60,724 nucleotides of DNA, taken from Pseudomonas fluorescens (GTDB taxonomy: Bacteria > Pseudomonadota > Gammaproteobacteria > Pseudomonadales > Pseudomonadaceae). Positions 9,480 through 17,235 of this stretch are shown piece by piece. Positions within the stretch are counted from its first letter, which is position 1, and each line of letters opens with the position of its first letter. The notes beneath the pieces are model-generated. The model did no database searches and was not told the DNA's origin. It saw nothing but the letters and a program-made list of their open reading frames with translations. A program made the translations under genes and the position numbers. The stretch spans positions 549,727 to 610,450 of the forward strand of contig NZ_MRST01000024.1 of assembly GCF_001902145.1 (NCBI RefSeq), read 5' to 3'.

Positions 9480-11540
9480 TTAGAAGCTCATGTCCACCTT
9501 GGTCCAGAGCGTACGCCCCGGCTCCTTGATGGCTTGCGGGTCGTTCGCCGGGTAACCGAAGCCTGCGTTACCGGCCAGATTCAGATGCTCGGCGTAAGCC
9601 TTGCCAAACAAATTGTCGACCCCGGTGCTGACCTTGAAGTTCTTATTGATGCGGTACGCCGCGTTCAGCGAGAACACGCCAAAGCCGCCACTCTTGTCGT
9701 AGTCCTTGCCGACCACGTTGCCTTTGTTGGGGTCGATGCGGTGTTGCGCCGCGACCACGCGCCACAAGGCCCCAGCGCTCCAATCGTCTTCGCTGTAGGT
9801 CAGGCCCAGGCGTGCATCCAGCGGTGGCATTTGTGGCAGGGCCTTGCCGTCGCTGCTGTTCTTGCCCCAGGCATAGGCGAGGCTGGCGTCGGCTTTCCAG
9901 TTGCGGGTCAGCTTGTACGCCGCGCCCAGTTCACCGCCCATGATGCGCGCGTCCACATTGCGCGCCTGGGAGGTGGTGCCCATCCTGCCGGGCCTATAGT
10001 CAAACAGGATGAAGTCGCGCACCTGGCCGATATAACCCGAGGCCCAGGCTTCAAGGTCGGCGGTTTTGTATTGCGCGCCGACATCCAGCTGGGTGGTCTT
10101 CTCGGGCTTCACGCCGTCGAACGCATTGACCGAGCCGCCCGCACCGGTGTTGGGGGAGAACAGTTCCCAGTAATCCGGGAAGCGTTCAGCGTGACCCAGG
10201 CCCGCATAGACGGTAGTAGGCGTGTCCGCCAGGTCGTGCTCGTAGCGCACAAAGCCCGAGGGCAACGTATCGGCGCGGGTATCGCCGGCGGTCGGGTTCG
10301 GACGCGACATCATTCCCGAGCCCGTGCGTTGACGGAAATCCTTGGCCGAGGCGCGGTCCAGGCGGGCGCCGGTGATCAGGCGATCGTTGTCGGCGGCGTA
10401 CCAGGTCAGTTCGCCAAATACGCCGTAATTGTGGAAGTTGGCGTCCTTGTTGCGCGGCAGGTCCTTGTAGGTGTCGATGCCCATGCTGCTGCGCGCACGG
10501 TGTTCATTGGTCTGTGCATCCAGGCCGCTGATCAATTGCACATCGGCCCAGCGCCAGGTCGCCTTGATGCGTGCGCCGAGGGTGCGACGGTCGACGTTGG
10601 ACGCCATGGGCCCCGCCATCATGCCAGTGCCCGAAGGGACGCGCAGGCTGTAGTTGTCCATCACATGGTCGGCGTAGTTGTAGTAGACCTGGGCCTCGAC
10701 CTTGTCCAGCACCTCGCCGATGTTGGACTTTTCGAAACGCAGCCCCAGGCTTTCGCGCAGGAACTGCGAGCCGTCCATGCCGCGCCCGGCGTAGCGCGCC
10801 TCGCCATCACCACGGCCAGCGGTGAGTTCCAGCAGGGTGTCGGCGTCGGGCGTGAAGCCCACAGCCACGTCACCGTTCCACTTGTCATAGCGCGAGGCGA
10901 CGGTGTCGTTTTTGCCGTCCTTGTAGTCGTCGGCATGGGCCTGGTTGCCGATCACGCGCACGTAGCCCAATGGCCCACCGGCAGCGGCATCGATGACCTT
11001 GTCGAAACGCCCGTTGGAGCCGGCCAATACGCTGGCGTTGACCCGCGTGCCCAGCTCGCCGAACTGCTCCGGCTCACGGTCGAACAGGATGGTGCCCGCT
11101 GACGCACCCGGGCCCCAAAGCACGGTTTGCGGGCCTTTGATCACGGTGAGCTTGTCGTAGGTCTCCGGCGAGATGTAGGAGGTGGGGGCATCCATCCGCC
11201 CAGGACAGGCGCCGAGCATCATGCCGCCGTTGGTGAGGATATTCAGGCGCGAGCCGAACATGCCGCGCAGCACCGGGTCGCCATTGGTGCCGCCGTTGCG
11301 CACCAGGGCGAAGCCGGGGATGGTCTTGAGGTAGTCGCCGCCATCGCTGGCGGGCACCGGCTGGCGCGGGTCCTTCGGGTTGGTGATCACGGTCAGCGGC
11401 GAGCTGGGGGCGATAGCGGTGATGACGGTGGGGCTCAGCTCATGCTCGTCGGCGTGAGCGTGGGTAGCCATTAGTGCGCCGCATAAGGCGGTGAGCAGGG
11501 CAGTACTTCCCAAACGGGTGTCAGCAGAAAACCTGGACAT
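9480..11540 (-). CDS. oprC: TonB-dependent copper receptor (OprC-type)
   Basis: A 686-residue outer-membrane receptor. The signal peptide ends ATHAHA-DEHE. The plug domain has DYLKTIPGFALVRNGGTNGD, VLRGMFGSRLNIL and a GACPGRMD loop typical of OprC-type copper receptors, then TVIKGPQTVLWGPG. The beta-barrel ends in the C-terminal LWTKVDMSF, with a terminal Phe. ATG at 11540 is preferred, with GGA 8 bases upstream; an ATG and a TTG lie 4 and 5 codons earlier. Linkage to a PCu(A)C chaperone and two DUF2946 genes supports copper as the substrate. Confidence 0.9.
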   Translation of the reverse strand: MSRFSADTRLGSTALLTALCGALMATHAHADEHELSPTVITAIAPSSPLTVITNPKDPRQPVPASDGGDYLKTIPGFALVRNGGTNGDPVLRGMFGSRLNILTNGGMMLGACPGRMDAPTSYISPETYDKLTVIKGPQTVLWGPGASAGTILFDREPEQFGELGTRVNASVLAGSNGRFDKVIDAAAGGPLGYVRVIGNQAHADDYKDGKNDTVASRYDKWNGDVAVGFTPDADTLLELTAGRGDGEARYAGRGMDGSQFLRESLGLRFEKSNIGEVLDKVEAQVYYNYADHVMDNYSLRVPSGTGMMAGPMASNVDRRTLGARIKATWRWADVQLISGLDAQTNEHRARSSMGIDTYKDLPRNKDANFHNYGVFGELTWYAADNDRLITGARLDRASAKDFRQRTGSGMMSRPNPTAGDTRADTLPSGFVRYEHDLADTPTTVYAGLGHAERFPDYWELFSPNTGAGGSVNAFDGVKPEKTTQLDVGAQYKTADLEAWASGYIGQVRDFILFDYRPGRMGTTSQARNVDARIMGGELGAAYKLTRNWKADASLAYAWGKNSSDGKALPQMPPLDARLGLTYSEDDWSAGALWRVVAAQHRIDPNKGNVVGKDYDKSGGFGVFSLNAAYRINKNFKVSTGVDNLFGKAYAEHLNLAGNAGFGYPANDPQAIKEPGRTLWTKVDMSF

Positions 11541-11633
11541 GACAAATTCCATCAATCAATCGTAAACAACACGGCCAGCAGCCTACGGCTGTCTGTCTAA
11601 AGTCGGCCGGGGTGAAGTAACGCGGTGAAGGGC

Positions 11634-12032
11634 TTACGAAACGATGGGCGGCGCGCGGCTGCGGGCGCCGGGGAAGATGCTCTGCCGGGCATGGCCCAGG
11701 CGCGTGGCGGGGGTGAGGGTGTTGGCCGGCGGTGGGGTGCCGAGGATTATGTAGGAGACGCTGCCGGGCAGGGCCGGGCAACTGAACAGCAGGCTGCAAT
11801 AGCCGCATTTTTCCCAGAGAACATGATGTTCGTCGGGGGCTTTGTTGTGCTGCGCAGGTTCACCATGGCAGTTGGGCATGTCCATGGTCATGGACATGCT
11901 GGCGTGATGATCCATCGGCATCGCTTGGGAAATCAGCGGACCGATAAAAATCATCAGCATGGCGAACAGGCTGATCCAACTGCCGCGCTTCAGGCGGTAG
12001 TGGGGAGACAGCCTGGCGCTAGGGGCGCCCAT
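11634..12032 (-). CDS. DUF2946 family protein
   Basis: A 132-residue protein with one N-terminal membrane segment (WISLFAMLMIFIGPLISQ) followed by a Met/His-rich stretch (AMPMDHHASMSMTMDMPNCH) and CGYCSLLFSCPAL, the cysteine pattern of DUF2946. These proteins cluster with copper chaperones and copper receptors; the Met/His/Cys content suggests copper binding, which is inferred. The gene starts 10 bp after the PCu(A)C stop and is the second DUF2946 gene of this operon. Confidence 0.85.
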   Translation of the reverse strand: MGAPSARLSPHYRLKRGSWISLFAMLMIFIGPLISQAMPMDHHASMSMTMDMPNCHGEPAQHNKAPDEHHVLWEKCGYCSLLFSCPALPGSVSYIILGTPPPANTLTPATRLGHARQSIFPGARSRAPPIVS

Positions 12033-12042
12033 CGAGGTGGGC

Positions 12043-12525
12043 TTACTGAGCGTGCATATGCTCGTGGCCAGCTGTCGGTGGCGCTTTGTGTACCGACACT
12101 TGCACCTCGACCTTGCCGGCTTTTTCGAAGGTCAGGGTCAGCGGGAATTGCTTGCCGTCGGCCAGCAGGCTGCGGTCTTTGAGGCCCAGCAGCATGACGT
12201 GATAGGCCATCGGCGCGAAGGTCAGCTCACCCTTGGCCGGTACGGCAACGCTGGGCACTTGTTGCATCTTCATCAGGTCGCCTTGCATCACATGCTCATG
12301 CAACTCGGCTTTCTCGGCGACGCTGGTTTCAACGCCGAGCAGGCGATCCGGGGTAGCCCCGGTGTTATGAATCACAAAGTACGCCGCGACGGTCGGCGCA
12401 TTCGGTGGCAGTTCCTGAGACCAGGGATCGCTCACCAACAGGTCACCGGCCTTGTAGTCCTCGGCATTGGCAGCACTGAACACCGGCAGCAGCAACGCAG
12501 CCAGAAGCAGGGAAGATTTAAGCAT
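12043..12525 (-). CDS. Periplasmic copper chaperone PCu(A)C
   Basis: A 160-residue PCu(A)C protein that binds Cu(I) in the periplasm, known to deliver copper to cytochrome oxidase in several bacteria. Signal peptide (MLKSSLLLAALLLPVFSAANA). The copper motif H-M-x-M is visible as AELHEHVM followed by LMKMQQVP and FAPMAYHVMLLGLK. The C-terminus is His/Met-rich (TAGHEHMHAQ), which could add a copper site. GGAGAA lies 5 bases before the ATG. It sits between two DUF2946 genes, upstream of the copper receptor. Confidence 0.93.
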   Translation of the reverse strand: MLKSSLLLAALLLPVFSAANAEDYKAGDLLVSDPWSQELPPNAPTVAAYFVIHNTGATPDRLLGVETSVAEKAELHEHVMQGDLMKMQQVPSVAVPAKGELTFAPMAYHVMLLGLKDRSLLADGKQFPLTLTFEKAGKVEVQVSVHKAPPTAGHEHMHAQ

Positions 12526-12572
12526 GGCAGTTCTCCAGAACGGTTCTAAACGCAGTTCACTTGCGAAAAAAC

Positions 12573-12965
12573 TCAGACCGTCGGAGAGGCGCGGGGGTTA
12601 AGGCTTGGCCATTGCTGGCGCGGGGTGGGATTGCGCAATAAGCGCGGTGGCAGGTTCTGCGCCGCTTTGAAGCGCGTCACATACAGCTGCGGCACATGCC
12701 CCGGCAGCGCCACCAACGGCGCCGAGCCTGAGCAACACCAGCAGTGCTGCATAGCCGAGTGATCGTCCGGCGGTGCGGGAACTTCCAGCTTGCCCAGGGC
12801 AATGGCCTTGAGGCTCGCGCCATTGGACGAACAGAACCCGCCCCAGATCAGACGCTTGACCGGGTCATCAGCCTGCTGCATCGCACTGGCCAACGGCATG
12901 GCAAACGCATTGAACAGCACTGCAAGGCAGGCGATCCAGGCAATTGCAAAGCGTTGACGGGCCAT
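12573..12965 (-). CDS. DUF2946 family protein, first gene of copper operon
   Basis: A 130-residue protein with an N-terminal hydrophobic segment ending FAMPLASAMQQ and the DUF2946 signature GGFCSSNG...MQHCWCCSG. The paired cysteines and a following proline-rich tail are typical. It appears to be the promoter-proximal gene of the operon DUF2946-PCu(A)C-DUF2946-oprC-PepSY. The gap upstream holds a perfect inverted repeat. It differs strongly from the second DUF2946 copy, so this is not a recent duplication. Confidence 0.85.
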   Translation of the reverse strand: MARQRFAIAWIACLAVLFNAFAMPLASAMQQADDPVKRLIWGGFCSSNGASLKAIALGKLEVPAPPDDHSAMQHCWCCSGSAPLVALPGHVPQLYVTRFKAAQNLPPRLLRNPTPRQQWPSLNPRASPTV

Positions 12966-12988
12966 GGCGGATAATCCGTAGGGTTAAA

Positions 12989-13015
12989 CGATCAGGCGGG
13001 TATTTAGCCTGATCG
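12989..13015 (-). terminator. Inverted repeat, likely terminator of the effector/antitoxin operon
   Basis: A perfect 9-bp stem (CGATCAGGC / GCCTGATCG) with a 9-nt loop, followed on the minus strand by TTTAAC. It lies between the antitoxin stop (13062) and the first copper-operon gene (12965). The T-run is short, so it might instead be an operator for the copper operon. Confidence 0.5.
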
Positions 13016-13061
13016 GGGGGGATAAGTAAAAAGGGCGGGTGTGGTTTGGTGTCGCAGTGGT

Positions 13062-13349
13062 TCAGACGGCCGTGGCGTGGAGCTTGAGGCCCAGAGCTTT
13101 CACGACTTTCATGATAGTCGCGAATTCGGGATTGCCCGTGCTGGAGAGGGCTTTGTACAGACTTTCGCGTCCCAGGCCGGCATCACGGGCTACTTGGGTC
13201 ATGCCTTGGGCGCGCGCGATATTGTTAAGCGCTGAGCGAATCAGCAATCCGTCACCGGCGTCCTCCTCGAAAGAAGCTTCGAGATACTCCGCCATGTCCT
13301 CAGGGGTCGTCAGATGCTCGGCTATATCGAAATCTTTAAATTGAGTCAT
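13062..13349 (-). CDS. Addiction-module antidote-type antitoxin, no toxin partner
   Basis: A 95-residue DNA-binding protein of the putative addiction-module antidote family (HigA-like HTH). It starts MTQFKDFDIAEHLTTPEDMAEYLEA and has the helix-turn-helix ARAQGMTQVARDAGLGRESLYKAL followed by GNPEFATIMKVVKALGLKL, the family's usual C-terminus. Such antitoxins are normally paired with a RelE/ParE-type toxin just upstream; here the upstream neighbour, 27 bp away, is a DUF6392-like immunity gene. It may be an orphan, or a regulator of the effector operon. Confidence 0.85.
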   Translation of the reverse strand: MTQFKDFDIAEHLTTPEDMAEYLEASFEEDAGDGLLIRSALNNIARAQGMTQVARDAGLGRESLYKALSSTGNPEFATIMKVVKALGLKLHATAV

Positions 13350-13376
13350 GGGTCACTCCTTTTTCTGTTAACGCGT

Positions 13377-13859
13377 TCAATCGCGGCCCATATCAACCAA
13401 AGTGAACGCTAAACCACATACGGTTTTATCGGATAAATATTGCACGGCAATCCTTGCGTTTGAGTGGGTTTCCAAGCTGAGTCGATAGGAATCCCATCCA
13501 CCTGAAGCTCCAATCGGTAACGGTAATTTCACTGGCCCTTTGGACTCGTGTGGCATTCCAAGCGTTTTTCGGATGCTGTCTTGGTTCATTGAGAGGGTGA
13601 GGGGTACAGGCAGTTCACCGGAATACTTGGGCTCGCCTTGTGCCAGTGAAATCAGGCAAAAAACGATTCGCTCCAATCTCATGGTTTCGGCCCAAAACCA
13701 AAGCTCAACGCCTGGCTCTGGTTTATGAATGAAATGGGAGTTTTGACCGTTTTCAAATAATGGTTTTATTGACCCGGCACGAAGTAAGCCCTCGGCAACA
13801 AAATCATCGTAGGTGCGTCCCAAGCGTTTTACCAAGCGATCAATGTTTACTGCTTCCAT
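13377..13859 (-). CDS. DUF6392-like immunity protein
   Basis: A 160-residue cytosolic protein. It begins VNIDRLVKRLGRTYDDFVAEGL, matching the LI..LGRTY..I..EGL start that I associate with DUF6392 proteins next to S-type pyocins, and has a central LPVPLTLSMNQDSIRKTLG. Its ATG lies 1 bp after the effector's TAG stop, the expected place for a cognate immunity gene. The role is therefore to neutralise the HNH-like C-terminus of the upstream effector (inference). A longer upstream open frame overlaps the effector and was not used. Confidence 0.7.
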   Translation of the reverse strand: MEAVNIDRLVKRLGRTYDDFVAEGLLRAGSIKPLFENGQNSHFIHKPEPGVELWFWAETMRLERIVFCLISLAQGEPKYSGELPVPLTLSMNQDSIRKTLGMPHESKGPVKLPLPIGASGGWDSYRLSLETHSNARIAVQYLSDKTVCGLAFTLVDMGRD

Positions 13860-13860
13860 C

Positions 13861-15324
13861 CTAGTACCACCCCTGGTTTTCGTTGACCTTATGCATTCGG
13901 GTGCGTGCCATCTCGAGATCAGACTCAGCGAAGCCATGATCCAGGAGGTATGGCTTGATAGCATCAAAATTGCTGTCTGCCGCCTGACGAAGATCGTCGG
14001 CGTCTAACGTCTGCTTTTTCTCCGTGTTTCGCCAACCGTAAGTCTCACTAAACTTTTGATGGATGTAAGACGGAATAGCAATGCTCGCAGCATTATTTAA
14101 CGCTTCCTTGAGCTGCTTCTCTGTAAAGCTTATTGCATAGCGTTCGAGATGACGTCTTATCGCTGCCTGCGAGGGTATGTGATCCACGTGCAACCCGTTG
14201 CGCAGTCGTCCACTGAACGCACCATAAATATCAACCTCCAACGGCCTGACCGCCGGCTTGGCAAACACCAAATACAACGGCGGCACACCCGAATCAGCCG
14301 GAAACGAAATGATCGTATCCTGCCAGGTGATGTTTTCTGCATCCCGCCCTGGATAGTGACTGATCGCCGAATCTTGCCCCACCGCAATCGGATGAACAAA
14401 CACGTTATCCAAGCGTTCCGGTGTTCCGGGATACGGGCTCGGCACGCTGACAACCGGCCCATGGTTCGGCGTCCATGTGATGCTGATGCCATCCAGCACC
14501 GCCACCATCGCGCTTTTGTCCACATTCCACCGGGCTTGTGCAACCGGCACACGGTCAGCGCCACTGCCAGGTTGGGTATGTAGGCCATAAACACGCAGTT
14601 CACCGGACTCATCCTGGCGAAACTGGAAACGCACTCGCGTGCTGGCCAAACGCATCCCCTCCAACTGCTCCGGGGTGTACAGCGTTGAGTCACCGATATC
14701 CCGTGGCCAGAATGCCAGCAGCACGAGGTTGAGGGCGGAGCTGGTGCCGGCCAAGCCTCGTACAGCCCAGGCACCGAGGTCGCTGCCGAGTGTGCCGGCT
14801 ACCCTGCCGACGGCGCCCGTGCTACCGGTTGAAGCCATGAGGGCGGTGGTACCGAAGTTTTTGGCGTTTTCCGGAGCGGTGCCCGCAGCTGTAGAACCGG
14901 CCGGTACCGAAACGCAGGACTTGGCGAAAACGCAGGCATCAGCGGCACGATTCGACGCAACGGGCGCGGCATAATTCGCAGGGGGCGAGGCGGATGCAGT
15001 CGGCCTCATTACAATCGGGGTGACACGTTGAGGTTGGGGACCGAACTCCTGAGATTTGGAACTCTGATTGGCAATCAACTCCGGCGGCGGATCGCATTTG
15101 CAGATGCACAGATCACCCTCCAGTGCCGCTTGCTTGCCGTTCCACTCTTCGTGCAAATGAGGGCCGGTAAGCGCGATGAAGCCTTCAGTGCCGCAAGCCG
15201 GACAAGCGACCCGGTCACCCTCCCTCGAGATCATTTCGCCGTTGAAACTGGTGCCCTCACAACCGCTGGTTACCTTGCCACCCACCGTGGTGGTTGAACC
15301 GGTGGTGATGTTGTAGCGCCTCAC
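13861..15324 (-). CDS. PAAR / S-type pyocin effector with HNH-like nuclease C-terminus
   Basis: A 487-residue effector. GTG start inside ATGTGA at the stop of the upstream PAAR gene (4-bp overlap). Residues 1-85: PAAR-type segment with GSTTTVGGKV, VACPACGTEG and a GDLCICKCDPPP cysteine cluster. About 130-215: low-complexity and hydrophobic linker. About 220-370: S-type pyocin domain (FRQDESGELRVYGLHT...). From 377: GLHVDHIPSQAA, IAIPSYIHQ and ETYGWRN, then a helical end NENQGWY, reminiscent of HNH/EndoVII-fold toxins. A PAAR tip points to type VI secretion; no T6SS genes are in the window. The immunity gene follows immediately. Confidence 0.8.
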   Translation of the reverse strand: MRRYNITTGSTTTVGGKVTSGCEGTSFNGEMISREGDRVACPACGTEGFIALTGPHLHEEWNGKQAALEGDLCICKCDPPPELIANQSSKSQEFGPQPQRVTPIVMRPTASASPPANYAAPVASNRAADACVFAKSCVSVPAGSTAAGTAPENAKNFGTTALMASTGSTGAVGRVAGTLGSDLGAWAVRGLAGTSSALNLVLLAFWPRDIGDSTLYTPEQLEGMRLASTRVRFQFRQDESGELRVYGLHTQPGSGADRVPVAQARWNVDKSAMVAVLDGISITWTPNHGPVVSVPSPYPGTPERLDNVFVHPIAVGQDSAISHYPGRDAENITWQDTIISFPADSGVPPLYLVFAKPAVRPLEVDIYGAFSGRLRNGLHVDHIPSQAAIRRHLERYAISFTEKQLKEALNNAASIAIPSYIHQKFSETYGWRNTEKKQTLDADDLRQAADSNFDAIKPYLLDHGFAESDLEMARTRMHKVNENQGWY

Positions 15325-15701
15325 ATCTGGCTCTCCACGCGATATCCAGGCTTTAGAAGGCCAGGAATACCCTCGCCGTCCGCGTACTCCACCACCTGAG
15401 CCAGGTTTTGCAGGCTGCTCGTCACGGTGTCGCCGTTGTCGGTAGCGCTGCCGACAATGGCGATGGGCAGACCTTTGTAGGTGGCTGCGAAACCTGCTCC
15501 CGAGACAATTTCGCTCTCTTTGCCATCGGGGTAGCGCACTCGGTCGCCGACGCACGCGATGCGCAAGTCATGGATCTCGAGGCTGGTGCTTGCAGTGATA
15601 ATTTCTCCGCCCATACGTGTTCTCGAGCCGAGCGTCGCATAGTCGTAGATGGCTTTGATTGGGCGAGTTGATGGTTGGCTTTCAGTAGCGGTGTCTTTCA
15701 T
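15321..15701 (-). CDS. PAAR-motif protein preceding the effector
   Basis: A 126-residue protein with the PAAR pattern YATLGSRTRMGGEIITAS, DLRIACVGDRVRYPDGKESEI and PIAIVGSATDNGDTV. PAAR proteins cap the VgrG spike of type VI secretion systems. It overlaps the start of the effector gene, which has its own PAAR-like segment, so two PAAR proteins are made in tandem. The ribosome site AAGGACG is 5 bases before the ATG. The last codons VESQM run into the effector's GTG start, suggesting translational coupling. Confidence 0.8.
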   Translation of the reverse strand: MKDTATESQPSTRPIKAIYDYATLGSRTRMGGEIITASTSLEIHDLRIACVGDRVRYPDGKESEIVSGAGFAATYKGLPIAIVGSATDNGDTVTSSLQNLAQVVEYADGEGIPGLLKPGYRVESQM

Positions 15702-15914
15702 GTTTCGTCCTTTTTATTATCCGCACAGGAGGGCCCAAACACAGTCGTGGCACTGACTTATGCAAAGGGGATGGCGCGCAAATGGCGCAAGAAAGATGGT
15801 GCTGGCAGGCGCAAAGCCGAACAACTGTCCGTTCGGCTAGGTATTGGGAAAAACAGAAACGTCTTACAAGGCTTTGAGGTTGCCCCTAGGACACTCGATC
15901 TCTAGTCTCCTTAC

Positions 15915-15950
15915 ACCGCTGCAAACGCAGCGGTCGGGCGTCGCGGCCCG
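15915..15950 (+). promoter_or_regulatory. Two adjacent hairpins upstream of the DUF3077 leader
   Basis: ACCGCTGC-AAAC-GCAGCGGT (15915-15934) is a perfect 8-bp stem; CGGGC-GTCGCG-GCCCG (15935-15950) follows with no gap. They lie 60 bp before the larger leader structure. There is no T-run directly after them, so they do not look like terminators for the plus strand. Confidence 0.5.
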
Positions 15951-16010
15951 GACTGATCAAGCATTGCCTCCTTTCAGTTGACGCTTTTTTATCGTCTACT
16001 GTGCGGCGTT

Positions 16011-16133
16011 ATGGTGGCTGTGCGCGGGATACCTTCGGGTATGCCGGTTTCCTTGATCTCCGGTCCGCGAACCTGCGCACAGCTGCCACTCCCATCGCAT
16101 CGCGGCGATCAGTGGCGGCTCCACTTAGATTAA
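16011..16133 (+). CDS. Possible 40-residue leader ORF before DUF3077 gene
   Basis: ATG at 16011 opens a 40-codon frame (MVAVRGIPSGMPVSL...) ending in TAA 11 nt before the DUF3077 ATG. It lies entirely in the folded leader, and no good ribosome site precedes it. It may be a real leader peptide that couples translation, or simply an open frame through a structured RNA. Confidence 0.3.
   Translation: MVAVRGIPSGMPVSLISGPRTCAQLPLPSHRGDQWRLHLD
16014..16089 (+). ncRNA. Structured leader RNA candidate of the DUF3077 gene
   Basis: A closing stem GTGGC-T-GTGCGC (16014-16025) with GCGCAC-AGCT-GCCAC (16075-16089) encloses a hairpin ATACC-TTCG-GGTAT (16029-16042, UUCG tetraloop) and a possible CCGG/CCGG stem (16044-16063), giving a three-way junction. 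The pattern resembles leaders I recall before similar small pseudomonad genes, but no alignment was made. It may be a cis-regulator. Confidence 0.5.
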
Positions 16134-16144
16134 GGAACTTCACA

Positions 16145-16396
16145 ATGATCAAGCACACCCCAAATCCCCCCATCCGGCTATTTACCGTGGCCGATGGAAT
16201 CAGCACTGAAGATCTGTTGGTCAACCTCAGCGAAACACTCGCCTCGGCCAATGCGCTGAGTTGCGACCTGGCCTTTGATCTGGAAGGCCCTAAACGAGAG
16301 GAGTTGCTGGGTGTTGCACAGTTGATCGAGCTGGCGCAGTTGCTGGCTGATCGGGTGCACAGTGGTGTCGGGCTGGGGACCGCCGCAAGCCGCTAG
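16145..16396 (+). CDS. DUF3077 family protein
   Basis: An 83-residue acidic, helical protein. The segment LFTVADGISTEDLLVNLSETLASANAL and the end LGVAQLIELAQLLADRV follow the DUF3077 pattern (F.V..G....AL..AS.LL...... and a C-terminal L.ELA..L). The function of the family is unknown; members are small pseudomonad proteins. The ribosome site AAGGAA lies 8 bases before the ATG. It is preceded by a folded leader and a 40-codon ORF and followed at once by a REPIN. Confidence 0.75.
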   Translation: MIKHTPNPPIRLFTVADGISTEDLLVNLSETLASANALSCDLAFDLEGPKREELLGVAQLIELAQLLADRVHSGVGLGTAASR

Positions 16397-16410
16397 CAAC
16401 ACAGTACAAA

Positions 16411-16500
16411 TGTGGGAGCGGGCTTGCTCGCGAAAGCGGTGTGACAGTCGCTGGCTGTTTTGGCCGACCCACTGCCTTCGCGAGCAAGCCCGCTCCCACA
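16411..16500. repeat. REPIN (GGGAGCGGGC type)
   Basis: TGTGGGAGCGGGCTTGCTCG and its inverted partner, 90 bp overall, between the convergent DUF3077 and cobK stop codons. Confidence 0.92.
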
Positions 16501-16515
16501 TTGGATAGGTGGTGT

Positions 16516-17235
16516 TTAGAAAAGGGTGATTGCCTGTAGCAACGCTGGCACTGCCGTAAATTCTCGATCCACCGCAGCCAACACCGGCCGCTTCAACACC
16601 AACACCGGCACCCCCCGCTCACGCGCCACTTCCAGCTTCGGCTCGGTGGCGGTGCTGCCGCTGTTCTTGCTGATCAGCACATCAATCCGCCGTTCTTCGA
16701 ACAACGCCCGCTCGTCCTCGATGAGGAACGGCCCGCGTGCGCCGATCACTTCACAGCGCTTGTTGCCCGGGTACACATCCAGCGCGCGCAAGGTCCAGAA
16801 CTGCTCGGCGGGGATTTCGTCGAGGTGCTGCAAGGGTTCGCGCCCCAAGGTGAACAGAGGGCGTTTGAAGGGTTTGAGCGCTTCGACCAGTTCGGCCCAG
16901 TCGGCGACCTCTCGCCAATCATCCCCCGGCTGTGGCTGCCACGCCGGGCGTCGCAATGCCCAGCAAGGTACGCCGGATTCCCTTGCAGCCTCGGCCGCGT
17001 TGCGGCTGATCTGCGCCGCATACGGGTGCGTGGCATCGAGGATCAGGCTGATGCGTTCGTTACGTACAAACTGTGCCAGGCCTTCACTACCGCCGTAGCC
17101 CCCGACCCGCACCTGGCAGGTGAGGTCGGTGGGTACGCGGCCCACGCCGGCCAGGCTGTAGATGTGTTCCGGCCCCAAGGTGCGGGCGATGGCCAGCGCT
17201 TCCGTGACGCCGCCCAGTAAAAGAATCCTTTTCAT
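16516..17235 (-). CDS. cobK: Precorrin-6A reductase CobK
   Basis: A 239-residue enzyme that reduces precorrin-6A to dihydro-precorrin-6 (precorrin-6B) with NADPH in aerobic cobalamin synthesis. The N-terminus MKRILLLGGVTEALAIART is the nucleotide-binding start; LILDATHPYAAQISRNAAEAA and the later LISKNSGSTATEPKLEVARERGVPVLVLKRP are family signatures. The ATG at 17235 overlaps the cobL stop by 4 bp (ATGA), so the two are translationally coupled. A longer in-frame extension was rejected because it covers cobL. Confidence 0.93.
   Translation of the reverse strand: MKRILLLGGVTEALAIARTLGPEHIYSLAGVGRVPTDLTCQVRVGGYGGSEGLAQFVRNERISLILDATHPYAAQISRNAAEAARESGVPCWALRRPAWQPQPGDDWREVADWAELVEALKPFKRPLFTLGREPLQHLDEIPAEQFWTLRALDVYPGNKRCEVIGARGPFLIEDERALFEERRIDVLISKNSGSTATEPKLEVARERGVPVLVLKRPVLAAVDREFTAVPALLQAITLF

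Noticed and set aside
9438..11102. Long plus-strand open frame opposite oprC
   Set aside because: The minus strand encodes an obvious TonB receptor with signal peptide and C-terminal Phe; the antisense product is Gly/Val/His-rich without motifs.
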